This document shows positions 10,282 to 21,719 of a stretch of DNA of 64,000 nt, in pieces. The stretch's first letter is position 1; every line of letters begins with the position of its first letter. The position numbers and the translations under genes were made by a program. The stretch spans positions 7,085,581-7,149,580 of the forward strand of contig CM055103.1 of assembly GCA_029204225.1 (NCBI GenBank), written 5' to 3'. The DNA is from Diphasiastrum complanatum (lineage: Eukaryota > Streptophyta > Lycopodiopsida > Lycopodiales > Lycopodiaceae). The notes under the pieces are model-generated. The model did not search any database and was not told the DNA's origin. It was given only the letters and a program-made list of their open reading frames with translations.

Positions 10282-12255
10282 ATGGCTACATCAAGTGCAT
10301 ACATGTTGGAAGGCATGATAGGCTTACCTCAAGCAACTATTCATTGTGGAAAGTCAGGATGGAATCACTTTTTGAGATGAATGATGTTTTGGATATTGTT
10401 GTAGGTTTGGAGGAGAGTCCAGCAACACAACAAGAACAATTGAGGTATGACAATAGAGCTAAAAGAGCTCTACACATGATAAAGATGAATGTTACCAATG
10501 ACCTTCTCAAGGAAGTTGGTAAGAGTACTTCATCAAAAAATGTTTGGGATTCATTAAAGAAGCTTTATGAATCCAAGTCTACTTCTAGAGTGTTGACTCT
10601 AAGAAGACAAATCTTTCAAAGTTTGCAAAAGAATGAAGAGACTCCAAATATTTTTGTTTTGAGAGTGAAGGCTTTGAATGATGAGTCATCTTGCATTGAT
10701 GAGAGCATTAAGGAAGGAGAGCTTGTTCAAGTTATTCTTAATGGTTTGTTGGATGCTCATGCGAACATTGTACAAAGTCTTGCCATTTAAAGGACCTTGC
10801 CAAGCTTGATTGATCTTCAAGAGATCTTGATCAACGAAGAATATAGGCTTCAAGCAAGAGGTGGATCTTCATCAACATCTCAAGTTGGAGAGGAGGCTAT
10901 GTTCATCAAGGGCAAATTCAAGGGAAAAAACAAAAGTAAGTGGTCTAAAGGGCAAGATCAAGGGGAGGCTTCTTCAAATGGCAAAAATAAAGATAGGTCA
11001 AAGCTAAGTGCTTCTATTGTGGCATCAAAGGACACTTTACAAGTGAGTGCTACAAGAAGAAGAGAGATCTTACTCATGATGAAGAAGGTTTGGATGTCCA
11101 AAACTCAAATGATGATGCTTTTGTGATGTCTTCATGTATGCTTGCTAATGATGGAGATCTAGATCCATGGTAGATTTATAGTGGTGCAAGCACACATGAC
11201 TTTTCACGAAGAGTACGTCACTTCTTTGTTGGCATATGGAGATGACAAGAAGGTAATTTACATGGCCAATGATGATGAGTGTGCAATCAAAGGGATTGGC
11301 ACAATTCATATTTCTCTATGTACACATAAGAATGTTCATTTGAAGGATGTCTTGTTCATACCTTCCATTACCAAAAATTTACTCAATGTGAGTCAATTGC
11401 TAAGTAAAGGTTTCAAAGTTGAGTTTGATGAAGATGCTTGCATGATCAAAAGGAAGGATATATTGATTGAAAAAGGTAAAAGACAAGGGAAGTTGTTCAA
11501 ACTAGATGCTTGTGTTATTGCTAACCAAGTTGGATTTGTGGCAAGTGAGAAAATACCTATTCAAGAGGTTTGGCATAAAAGGATGGGGCATCTCAGCTTC
11601 AAGTCATTGGAGGTAATGGCTAAAAATCAAGTTGTGATTGGTCTTCCACTCATGTTTGTGAGTCTTGTGCTTTGTCAAAGTCACATAGACTACCTTATAC
11701 TAGATCTACATCTAGATATACAAAGCCTTTTCAAGTTGTACATTTTGATATTCATGGAATTACTACAGTTAGCAATAGTGGAGCTTAGATAAATGTAACT
11801 TTCATTGATGATTTAGTAGATTTTGTTGGATCTATCTACTAAAGAGAAAAGATGAAGTGTATGATGTCTTTTTGAAGTTCAAGAATGCAAGGGAGAACCA
11901 ATTTTCTACAAGGATCAAATGCTTAAAGAGTGACAATGGTAGAGAGTACATATCTACCAAGTTTAAGGCTTTTTGTGATGAGCATGGGATCAAGAGGGAG
12001 TACACAACTCCAAGGACACAACAACAAAATGGAGTGGTTGAGAGGAAGAATAGGACTTTATGTGAAAGTGCCAAAGACATGAGGTTAGGTGCTAATCTTC
12101 CAAGACCATTTTGGGATCAAGCTTTGTTGTGTGCTAACTTTCTATGCAATAGGTGGTCGAGTGCTATGTTGGATGGAAGAACACCTTTTGAGATGCTATT
12201 CAAGACGAGGCCGAGTTTCAACTTTCTTAAAACTTTTGGATGTGCAGTGATTCTC
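10282..12255 (+). pseudogene. Ty1/copia element A: gag, protease, integrase (broken)
   Basis: The gag starts at ATG 10282 and shifts frame once before SSNYSLWKVRM. A UBN2-type gag domain follows (to 10786), ending in a stop. A second frame holds the basic linker, and a frameshifted CCHC knuckle (CFYCGIKGHFTSEC) lies at about 11010-11050. The protease motif at about 11175 reads YSGAS, so the catalytic Asp of the usual DSGAS is Tyr, and a stop lies just before it. The GAG-pre-integrase motif is WHKRMGHLSF; the core keeps LKSDNGREY and QQQNGVVERKNRTL. Just after KTFGCA at about 12246 the sequence switches to the gag of another copia element, so the RT is missing here. A frame resembling A's integrase-RT linker reappears at about 17,270. 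Confidence 0.85.
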
Positions 12256-12269
12256 CCAGACAACACAAT

Positions 12270-15200
12270 ATGGCTACAACAATCCAGACAAGAGTAGCAA
12301 TCAATCTCGATGGCGCAAATTACAAGATCTATAAATTCAAAATCAAAACACTTCTAAAGGGCGAAGGCATCTGGTCGATGACCAAACTCTCAGAGGTACA
12401 GCCTCCAAAGGGAGACCCGAGGAGACCTGAATGGATCAGAAAAGATGAGCACGCAATGGCGATCATCGTTTCGTCCATAAATGAAGATCTACTCATGCAG
12501 ATTGAAGACTGCAAATGCAGCCATGCAGCATGGGAAAGATTAAAACAGAAGTATGAAGTGAGGACTGCAGCTTCAGTCATGCACCTTCACAACTAGCTGC
12601 AATCGATACGATGGGATGACAACCAATTGGATCAGCACATTGAGAAGATCAGAACGATCTTCGCTCAATTCACTGTATCAGGACAGGAGCACCAGGTCCC
12701 AGCACCATAGCAGTTGATGTACTTCATGAAATCTCTACCGACGTCCTATCAGCCTCGAAGAATGCTCATACTGAGTCTACCAGATATGACATTCGACAAA
12801 GCAGTCAGTCTTGTCGTTGATGAGAGACTGATGAGAGATGAAGGAGAGGGAAGCAGTGATCAAGAGAAAGCTCTCTTCATGAAAGGAAAGAAGAAAAACA
12901 AGAACAATCCAAGATTCGAGAAGACGAAGTCTTCGAATCAACAATCTTCTTCTTGCGATCACTACCAAAACCAGGCCATATGGCTAACAAATGCTGGTTT
13001 AATCCAACAATACCTTGCATGCACTACAAGAAGAAAGGGCATTATGCATACGATTGTAGATTCAACCCAAAAAGAAAGAACAAGGCTGAAAAGGCTAATG
13101 TTGCAGAGTCATCAAAAGATGCTGACAAAGGTGAGGACGCTTTCATGATACTCGATGAAGCTTCAACGAACTACACTGAACACGATTATGATGTAGTCAT
13201 TGATTCAGGAGCAACATCTCATATAACCTGCAACAAGAAGATCTTGATCAATTTCAGAGAGCTCAAAAACAACAGAGTAGTGATTCTAGGTGATGTAAGC
13301 AGACACGATGTCAAAGGCATTGGCACTCTACAGCTACGAACACTGTCAAGCCAAGCAGAGCTGCCAGGAGCACTCTATGTGCCCTCACTCATAAAAGATC
13401 TGCTATCTGTCTCCAAGATGACAGATCTTGGCATTCGAGTTTTGTTCGACGGCAACACTTTCCGTATGATCAAGAAGACGACAAACAAGTTGCTGACGGT
13501 CGGATGTAGAGAAGGAAACTTCTATCAGGCCAAGATAATCAGCAACCCTGATAGCATATTAAATGCATCAGAAAATGAAGATCAGCTCTGGCATAGGAGA
13601 ATGTATCATCTGAACATGCGGAGCCTGTATGACATGAGCAGAAAGGACGTTGTCACAGGTCTCAAGATTTGAAAGTCCAAAATTGAGTTCTGCGAAGCTT
13701 GTCAGAAAGGCAAGCAACATCGAAATCCATTCACGCATGAGGGAAGAAGAGCCAAGGAAGTTTTTGAGCTCATCCACTCTAATGTCTGTGGACCGATGAA
13801 CATGGATTCGCTCTTAGGTTCAAGATACTTTTTGACATTCATAGATGATTACAGCCGAATGACCATGATCTACTACTTAAAGAAGAAATCCGAAGTGTTT
13901 GATTCCTTCAAGAAGTTTGTGGCATTTGCAGAGTGACACACCTTGAAAAAGATACAGACCCTTAGATCTGACAACGGAGGTGAATACAAAAGCAAAGAAT
14001 TCTCAAAATTCTGTGAAAAATAGGGGATAGAACACCAGTTCACTCCTGCACCACTAGAATACAATGGTGTTGCAGAAAGAAGAAACAGAACGCTAGTCAA
14101 AGGAGCTAAATGCATGATGGCACAGGCTCAATTGCCAAGTCAATTCTGGGCTGAGGCAATAGCTACAGTTGTACACCTGCAGAACTGATCAACAATGACA
14201 GTGTTGGAAAACAAAACGCCGTACGAAATGTGGACAGGTAGAAAGCCTGATCTATCATACGTACATGTGTTTGGATGTGCAGCATACAAGCACATTCCAA
14301 AATAAAAAAGAAACAAGCTCGATGACAAATCTGAACAAACAATCATGGTCGACTACTTGAACGGAACATATGTGTACAGGCTCTACAACCCAACCACGAA
14401 GAAGGTTGTTTCGAACAGAGATGTGAAGTTCGATGAGTCCACGTTTCCTGGACTGAAAGACGAAAGAGGCCATGGAGATCTTCACATTGCTGCCCATTCA
14501 AGAGGGAGATCGAGGACAGACATCAAATCAGAATGTAGAGCCGCAGACTCCGGAGCACTAGGAAGAAAAGGATCAATCCCACAAACAAGAAACGTTCGAG
14601 CAGCAAAACGAACCTAGAAGGTCAACAAGACAAAGAAGACCTCCAGATCGTTACTCTGACAATCTTCAATGGAGCGAAGACACGCAGTTTGAATACTACA
14701 GCTTCACAGAAGGGCCAACAACATACCAAGAAGCTATCTAGAGTCCAAAAGGAGAATTTTGGAAGCATGCAATGTCAAAGGAGATCGAGTCGATGAGGTG
14801 AAACGAGGCATGGACATTAGAGCCACTACCAAAAAACAAAAGAATAGTCGATTGCAAGTGGGTATACAAGAAAAAGATGAAATCAGATGGCACCAATGGC
14901 CACTACATAGCAAGGCTTGTCGCGAAGGGCTACACACAGAGATATGGTGTTGATTATTTCGACACATATTCGCCCATGGTCAAGATGACAAGCATAAGGC
15001 TACTCCTTGCATACGCCACACAACACAATCTGGAAATTCACCAGATTGATGTGAAAACAGCCTTTCTCCACGGAGATCTAGAGGAGAAAATCTCATGAAG
15101 CAACCTGAATTCTATGAAGACCCCGACAACAGACAATATGTTTGTCGATTGCAAAGATGCATCTATGTTCTAAAACAGACATCATGGGCCTGGTACAAAA

Positions 15201-15870
15201 AGCTTGATGGTCTTCTGAGATCTCTAGACTTCAACCCTACTCAACCAGACTGTAATGTCTACATCAAAAGAGTAGGAAAATATTTTGTGATACTGACCAT
15301 TTTCGTGGATGATTCGCTGATGATAGGAAATTCCTTGATGCTGATCAAAGACACAAAGAGTCAGATTTTTGAAAGCTACAAAATCACAGATCTTGGAGAA
15401 ACAATGAAATGCCTAGGGCTGGAGATTAGAACAGATCGAACAAAGGACAAAATGCATTTGAGTCAGTCAGAATACGCCAAAAAAGTGTTAAAGCAGAGTA
15501 CCACATGATGGACTGCAGAGAGAAGGCTACACCAATGATAGCTGGAGCCAAGCTTACAAAGCAGGATTGCCCAAAAACAGAAGAAGAATAACAGAAGATG
15601 GCAAGTATACCCTACCAGACCTAAATCGATAGTCTGATGTACTTGCCAATTTGTACCAGACCCGATTTGGCTTTCTCTGTTTACGCATTGAGCCAATTCT
15701 CTTTAAATCCTGGCATGGCACATTGGCAAATGGCCAAACGAATCCTACAGTATCTGAAGGGAACCCTAAATATTGGATTAACCTACAGAGCTAAAAACAA
15801 AGAAAAAGGATTCAAGCTGCATTACTACAGTGATGCAAGCAAACGAGTGGCAACGACGGAGATTAACTGA
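12270..15870 (+). pseudogene. Ty1/copia element B: gag-protease-integrase-RT-RNase H (degraded, 5' truncated)
   Basis: Gag begins at ATG 12270 (MATTIQTRVAINLDGANYKI), only a few bases after element A's integrase stops, with no 5' LTR between. Order: gag to about 12,950; two zinc-knuckle-like motifs at about 12,950-13,060 (CDHY...KPGHMANKC and CMHYKKKGHYAYDC), both with Tyr where the second Cys should be; protease with intact IDSGATSHIT at 13,199; WHRRMYHL; integrase with LRSDNGGEY and NGVAERRNRTL; RT with LVAKGYTQ, IHQIDVKTAFLHG and an intact FVDD box at about 15,305; start of RNase H (SDASK). Many stops are CAG to TAG or CGA to TGA changes, for example CEK*GIEHQF and LQN*STMT. RNase H ends early at 15,870. 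Confidence 0.9.
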
Positions 15871-16370
15871 TTAGTTGACTAGCGTTAACTAGTCTTGTGA
15901 TTCTACATTTAGCTACTTTGTAAACTCCACACAGTGGAGGTATAAACAATCCTTTCTGGATCATAATATAGATCTGTAAGAGACAGAGAGAGAGATAGCG
16001 AGTAGAGCAGAAAAGAAAAATACTAGAAACAATAGAGCTGTAAATGAAAGTCTGCCAACGAGCAGAACACGGCGAAAGAGTAGAGTGTCATTCCGCCAAC
16101 AAGCGAGACATTGACAATCTCGTTCTAAAAATGAAACTGACAATACAGTCACTCTATTTTTGTGCATCTCCCTGTCTTGTGCTGTATGTAACCTTATTGC
16201 TAGAATAAAATGTATTCTGTGATGTGTAGTCATGTGTCTAGGTTCTTGTAAAAGCTTCCGCGCAAAAGAAAATTCAAAGACATAAAATCGTTCATGAATA
16301 CAAAGATGAAAGTGACAAGAAATAGTTTTGCTTTTGCGACACCGAACAACAGTTGTGTCTTCTGCTTCTC
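15871..16370 (+). other. non-coding tail of element B (possible 3' LTR remnant)
   Basis: RNase H reading stops at 15,870. The following 500 bp has no recognised coding sequence, a short inverted repeat (GACTAGCGTTAACTAGTC) and an AT-rich middle. It may be an LTR of element B, but no second copy exists here to define its ends. Confidence 0.35.
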
Positions 16371-16384
16371 GTGACAATATTTTG

Positions 16385-16975
16385 GTGGATCTTCTTGTGT
16401 AGATGATGTTATGCAAGTAAATGGATGTTTTCATGATTTTCCATAAACTAATGGATTGGAAGAGAGACCTTAGTCAATGGATTTGATGGTCAAGAGATTG
16501 ATCTCAAAGGGCTTCAACAACATGAAAGGAGAGATGGCAATTTGGAGCTAGTCAAGTGCATCAAAGGAGAGTCAATTAGCAAAGATGTTTTGGATCTATT
16601 TTTGCAAGTTATTGAAGAGTCAAGTAAGGTCAAAGGAGTAGAAAAGAAGTGTTTTTCAAGTTTACTTTACTTGTTCTTTCTCATTTTTGAGCAATTTCAT
16701 GTGGACATGTGCAAATTGTCAAGATATGGTAAAACTAGCTACATTAGTGAGCATCACTTTGATGATGGAGTTGTACTAGCATTTTTGTTGATGGAAATGA
16801 AGCTATTGGAGATTCATTATGTCACTCATTCATGGACAAGTCATCAAGTGATAATGGCATCTTGTGACAAGATGGAGATGGTGGCTTATTCATGGACTTC
16901 ATGGTGGAGACATATCAAGAAAGGACAAAGAGGGAGGATACAACCAAGCAAATGGTTATCATTCACATTTATTGT
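16385..16975 (+). repeat. duplicated segment of unknown origin, copy 1
   Basis: This segment matches 17,590-18,185 with scattered differences and some deletions. It contains an open frame at 16,542-16,988 whose product (LELVKCIKGES, SSKVKGVEKKC, FEQFHVDMCKLSRYG) parallels the second copy. No domain is recognised. Differences between copies change many codons yet the main frame stays open for over 140 codons. Confidence 0.7.
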
Positions 16976-17181
16976 TTGGTTGTTGTAAATTTTCAGAGAG
17001 TTCAAAGTTTGAAACATGGAAGAATCATTCTATTTACATTCTATTTGGCTCTTCATGTCCTATTCACATCTTGACATATAAAATTGATGTAAGAAATAGT
17101 GAAGCATCCAATATGGACACTATTCTCTATATAGATTATGGAAGCTACTTTAGAACCTTGTAAAGGAGGTCTATACTTAGG

Positions 17182-18138
17182 ATGGAGATCATTCTAAGGT
17201 TTGATCAAATTTCTATGGTCAAAACTATGCTAGGAGCAAGCATATTGAAGTGGCATATCACTTTGTGTGTTGTATATAGTGAGGTGAGTAAAACCTACAA
17301 GGTTTACATTCCTTCTACTAACAAGGTGATTGTTGGTAGAGATGTCATATTTGATGATGTGAACATTCCAAAAGTATCTTCAAGCATTATTGATGGTGAT
17401 GTGGATGGATCTAACATTCTTGATGTTGATGTAAAGGATCCTACTTTAGATGGTGATGATGATGGGCCTTCATCAAGTCAAAAGCCAAGGAGAACATCAA
17501 GGAAAAGACAAATGCCTTCAAGGCTCACATATGATGAGAAGGGTAAGCAAGTGGAAGTGACTCATTGTTGCCTTTCTCACATGCTTTGGGAATCTTCTTG
17601 TGTAGATGATACTATGCAAGTAGATGGTTGTTTTCATGAAAGGGATGCAACCTATGGATCTGGAAAACAAGTTTTGTTCAATGACTTTGATGGTCAAGTA
17701 GAAGATCAAGAGGTTGATCTCAAAGTGCAACATGAAAGGAGAGATGGCAATTTGGAGCTAGTCAAGAGCATCAAAGGAGAGTCATTTGGAAAAGATGTTA
17801 TGGATCTGTTTTGGCAGGTTATTGAATACTCAAGTAAGGTCAAAGGAGTAGCAAAAAAGTGTTGTTCAAGTCTACTTTACTTGTTCTATCTCATGTTTGA
17901 GCAATTTCATGTGAATGTGTGCAAATTGTCAATATATGGTCAAACTAGCTACATTGGTGAGCATCATTTTGATGCTGGATTTGTACTAGCATTCTTGGCT
18001 GGTTTTGTTGATGGAAATGAAACTATTATAGGCTCATTATATCACTCATTCATGATCAAGTCATCAAGTGATGATGGCTCTTGTGGCAAGATAGAGATGG
18101 AGGCTCATTTATGGAGTTTCATGGTGGATACATGGTAA
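17182..18138 (+). pseudogene. copia integrase-RT linker fused in frame to an unrecognised ~200-residue segment
   Basis: This 318-codon frame opens with text typical of the end of copia integrase (EVSKTYKVYIPSTNKVIVGR, then DVIFDD), followed by an acidic and basic linker (DGDDDGPSSSQKPRRTSRKR). That fits the missing continuation of element A. Normally an RT would follow. Instead the same frame continues through CCLSHMLWESSCVDDTMQVD, LELVKSIKGESFGKDVMDLF, FEQFHVNVCKLSIYGQTSYI and HHFDAGFVLAFLAGFVDG to a stop at 18,138. I recognise no family in this part. A diverged second copy lies at 16,385-16,975. It could be a captured host fragment or a non-coding element region that happens to be open. Confidence 0.55.
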
Positions 18139-18185
18139 GAAAGGACAAAGAGGGAGGATACAAGCAAGAAAATGGTTATCACTCA
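17590..18185 (+). repeat. duplicated segment of unknown origin, copy 2
   Basis: Partner of 16,385-16,975. The match runs from the block containing ATCTTCTTGTGTAGATGAT to GGTTATCACTCA at about 18,185, where minus-strand copia element H begins. That boundary marks either an insertion point or a deletion edge. Confidence 0.7.
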
Positions 18186-18186
18186 A

Positions 18187-19204
18187 ATTGCTTCATGAAC
18201 AAGTCCTTTCCTAATGCTTTGGTGAAGATATTAGCTACACATTCCCTTGAGGACACATGTTGAAGCTCCACCTCCTTTGCCAAGACTTGCTCCCTACAAC
18301 CAAAGGTTTTTAAATGATTGACAATAGGCTTGTGCCCATGCCAAACTTCATGAGGAGTCTTGTCGTTGATGACTTTGGTGTTGGATCTGTTCTGCACGTA
18401 ATAGGCTGTGGCAGTAGCTTTTGCCCAGAACTTCACAGGTAGGTGTGTTTGATGTAACATGGATCTAGCTGAGTTGAGAAGAGTTCGATTCTTCCTTTCT
18501 ACAATCTTGTTCTGTTGAAGTGAATAGGAAGTGGTGAATTGTCTTCTAATATCATGTTCAGCCATGTAGTCAGACATCTCATTAGAGATGTATTCGCCGC
18601 CACCATCAATTTGGAGTACAGTAAACATTTGTGTCTCAGCCATGGCCTTGAATCTCTTGAAGCATTCAAAGGCTTCAGATTTGAAGAGTGAGGTCTGGTT
18701 GTGTGGAGATCATCAACACTTGGAAGAGAAGAAAGCAGGTTCATAATAGCATCATCATCTTGAATAGAACATCCTATAGCTGACAACTGATCTAACAGGG
18801 ACTTGAAGTTGTTGATGTGAGAAGTGATGGCAGTAGAATCAGACATGCTAAGAGTAAAGAACTTCCTTCTAGAATGTAATCTCGTGGTTACATCGTGAGT
18901 CTCATAAAGACTTGATAACAAGTTTAGTGCTTCCTTAGAAGTCTTGCACGTGGTAACGTGAGATATTTGGGAGTCGGCTAGATTGAGTGTGATACATGCT
19001 AGGGCCTTTTGATCTTTGATCCTCCAGGCCTTTGCTTGATCACCATCTTTTGGTTTCAGGTCTGCACCTTCTACTACATCCCAAAGATCTCTATCTATCA
19101 ACATCATTCTAAGTTTTAACTTCCAAAAAGTTAGAACCATTGAACTTGTCAATGGCTCTAGTTTCATTGAGTGATGAAGATGAAGAGCTACCTATATGAG
19201 ACAT
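18187..19204 (-). pseudogene. Ty1/copia element H body: gag, integrase core fragment, RNase H end
   Basis: Gag begins at ATG 19,204 (MSHIGSSSSSS), loses frame through one extra T in the FNGSNFW codons, then reads a UBN2-type gag (LWDVVEGADLKPKDG ... DDDAIMNLLSSLPSVDD). At about 18,690 it jumps straight to the integrase core (GGGEYISNEMSDYMAEHDIR, KIVERKNRTLLNSARS, PVKFWAKA). At about 18,300, after HLKTFGC, it jumps again to the last part of RNase H (CVANIFTKALGKDLF). Zinc knuckle, protease, the first part of integrase, all of RT and most of RNase H are absent. No 3' LTR follows: the element ends against copy 2 of the duplicated segment. Confidence 0.85.
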
Positions 19205-20494
19205 GATAATAGTATGATGTTGTATAACTACCTTTACAAGCTTTACTTCCGGCGCCATCGGTGCCAGCTATGTCCCCGGTGCCAGCAGTGCCCCTGCTGC
19301 TCTCGGCGCCAACGGCGCCGGCGCCACTGTGACCAAAATCCAGCCGGCGCCAAGTTCCTATGGCTGAAAATCTTTGATCGGTTCTAGCGGAGTCCAGAGA
19401 GCTCAGATTGATGTGCAATCACCTCACACGATCTAGGCATGATTAAAGGAAGCCTGGGGATCAATAAAATCTAGAGAGAGAAAATGACTTTCTAGAAAGA
19501 GAAAATCCTAGAGAGAGAAAAAACGTGCTTTACCAGCTTGGGTAGAGTGCTTGGTATGAGGGGGGGTGCCGAATCACACCAATACTATAGGGGAGTGCGG
19601 GTTGCGACTCAGGGCGAGCTCCAACCAAGTCTCAGCCTCCCTTGCTGGAATGTTGTCATGGCTCTCGCCTTGGCATGCTAGCGCCCCGGAGACTAGGGTC
19701 GGTCACACATTTGAAATGTAACCTTCTCAGATTTATCAATAAAGTGAGATTTTCCTCAAACTGACTCTGATTACCTTCTGGATTTCAGTGTTTGGTAAAA
19801 GCGCCAGTTGTAAGGCCGTTTCCAAATTTTTAACTTGGCACATAGCTGAGGGTCGTATCCCGGGACGCCAGCGGTATGCTGTCGGGACCATTCGGTCCGT
19901 GGCGCCAGCGGTATGCTGTCGGGACCATTCGGTCCAGGAACTGGTTGTTTCCATATCTGTCGCGGCTTGTGGTTCTGAGTGTTCTTTGCATGAACGTGAA
20001 TGGGTAAAGCTCTTGGGGAACGGGCTCTAACCTGTCGGCTGAGTTGGATGGCTTGCTTGGGTGGATGTTACCTGTTTATGGCTGTCCAGTCTGGCGTGGC
20101 GCCAGGTTGGCTTCCAGCGCTCGTGACGAAGCTTTCAGTTGGTTAAGTCTGATGTAAGTCAGATCGCTTGCTTGGAATGGATGTTACTCGTTTGTAACGA
20201 AGCTTCGAGTTGGTTAAGTTTGATGTATGTCGGGCGGCTTGCTTGGAGGGAAGTCACCCACATCGGGACCCCTGATCTGGCATGGCGCCAGGTTGGATCT
20301 CAATGTTGGTTTTCGGAACTTCAAGTTGGTTAAGTCTGATCATTGTTGGCGAGTTGGCTGCTTGTATATCAAGTGGGTTTGGATGGCAAGAGTTGAAGGC
20401 TGGGAAGCTAAGTCGTGGTTCCCGGCTCCCTTTGGGATGCCTGCGCTACATATACAAATAGGACAAACTTAATCTATCGGTTTATTTGCGCTAT
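19205..20494 (-). mobile_element. long GC-rich untranslated leader of copia element H
   Basis: Between the primer-binding site and gag lie 1.3 kb of leader, long for a copia element. The part nearest gag (19,245-19,350) is packed with GGCGCC boxes. Next to it is a stretch that recurs at 51,025-51,230. At 19,861-19,936 a 38-bp GC-rich unit is repeated twice in tandem. From 20,030 to 20,400 degenerate units with GTTGGTTAAGTCTGATG and GCTTGCTTGG recur. Frames are not conserved, so structured RNA or plain repeat expansion is more likely than coding. Confidence 0.6.
19861..19936. repeat. 38-bp tandem duplication in element H leader
   Basis: Two copies of a unit with CGCCAGCGGTATGCTGTCGG and GACCATTCGGTCC follow each other with almost no change. 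Confidence 0.9.
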
Positions 20495-20506
20495 GCTCTG
20501 ATACCA
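20495..20506 (-). promoter_or_regulatory. primer-binding site of copia element H
   Basis: On the minus strand this reads TGGTATCAGAGC, the standard initiator tRNA-Met primer site of plant copia elements. It is 3 bp from the LTR end, which fixes the orientation and the LTR boundary. Confidence 0.9.
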
Positions 20507-20509
20507 ATC

Positions 20510-21719
20510 TGATGGGGCAAGGGAGATAGAAAAATGTGAATGGAGAAGAGAGCAAGAATATTGCGGAACAGCTCTCCCGTTCTAACCAGTTGCTAACTGC
20601 AAAAATTGTCTAAAAGATAGCTTATGCTAAGAGTAATCACAGCCTTAAGAGTTCTAATTGCCCAACCGGATCTTAAAAATTGATTCATACTCTGAAACTA
20701 GAGTACAGTCCACCGAAGATATTAGAGATGGTTTATATGTGGTACTACTAAAATCAGATTTATCATGAAGTATAGTTCCGAAGTAAATGGAAGAGCAGTA
20801 TGATAACACGAGTTCCTCAGGCATCAAAGACAACCATCATTTGATCAGAAACTGAGGAGTCGTAGACGTCCGTGTTCTGATCAAAGTGAGTAAACAAGCC
20901 CGATCAAACAGCAATGAAAGTGCATTCAATCACAACAAGCATTCACCTACATTGTACACAGATAAAAACAAGCTGCTGTTATATTACACTGAAGCACAAT
21001 ACATAATAGCAATTACAACCAAAATGACGGCATAACTGGGATGCTCAAACAATGTGTCTCATGGACGGAGCAACCAATAATCTGTGCTTGGACGATCTAT
21101 TTATAGATTTCATCTGTGTATTAATTACAATCAATGCTTGTCACCTAATTAGGAAAGTTGTTGTACTTGGAAGTATATGGCTTATGTGACGATTGTACAT
21201 AATGTATATAGTCAACAATTTAGCATCGTTGACGCTGACGAGGATGTCGCTGATTCTCTCACTTTGCGTTTTACGTGAAGTGGTTTTCTCTCACTTCACA
21301 AATTTCGAGAAGTGATTGAGAATGTTCCTCATTCAAAATAGACGACCTTTGACATTTTTTCTCTCTTCGAGATTTTGCAAAAAAGCCGAAGGTGCTCTTA
21401 AAAAGACAAAGGTGCCTTTGAAATAGTTTAACTTATGAAAATAGATGACCTTCGACATTTTCTCTCTCTTCGGGATTTTGCAAAAAAGCTGAAGGTGCCT
21501 TTAAAACAGATAAACTTACTATGAAAGTGTCATATTTCAAGGAAATGCGAAAAAGCTGAAGCCATGTAAAACATAGTTCATTTTTGCAGACTGTCGTGAC
21601 ACTTAGTGTAATTCTATAGACTTGTTCTAGATGCTAGTTCTTGGAAGTTTTTGAAGATGGCCAAGTCTTCAATGACTTCAAGTAATTGAACTTAACATCT
21701 AAAACTTGAAATTATAACA
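20510..21719 (-). mobile_element. 5' LTR of copia element H
   Basis: On the plus strand the stretch starts TGATGGGGC at 20,510 next to the primer-binding site and likely ends ...TTATAACA at 21,719, giving TG...CA ends on both strands. The far end is inferred from the similar TAACA end of the LTR at 31,191-32,152. Near that end, two repeats of about 110 bp contain GATTTTGCAAAAAAG and GAAGGTGCC(T), a motif shared with the other LTR. Confidence 0.6.

Noticed and set aside
15961-16434. 157-codon minus-strand ORF after element B
   Set aside because: Antisense to the element's non-coding tail, no family resemblance, and no conserved motif.
18187-21719. Reading element H as a complete copia element
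   Set aside because: No 3' LTR, no RT and only part of integrase and RNase H are present; it ends against the duplicated segment.
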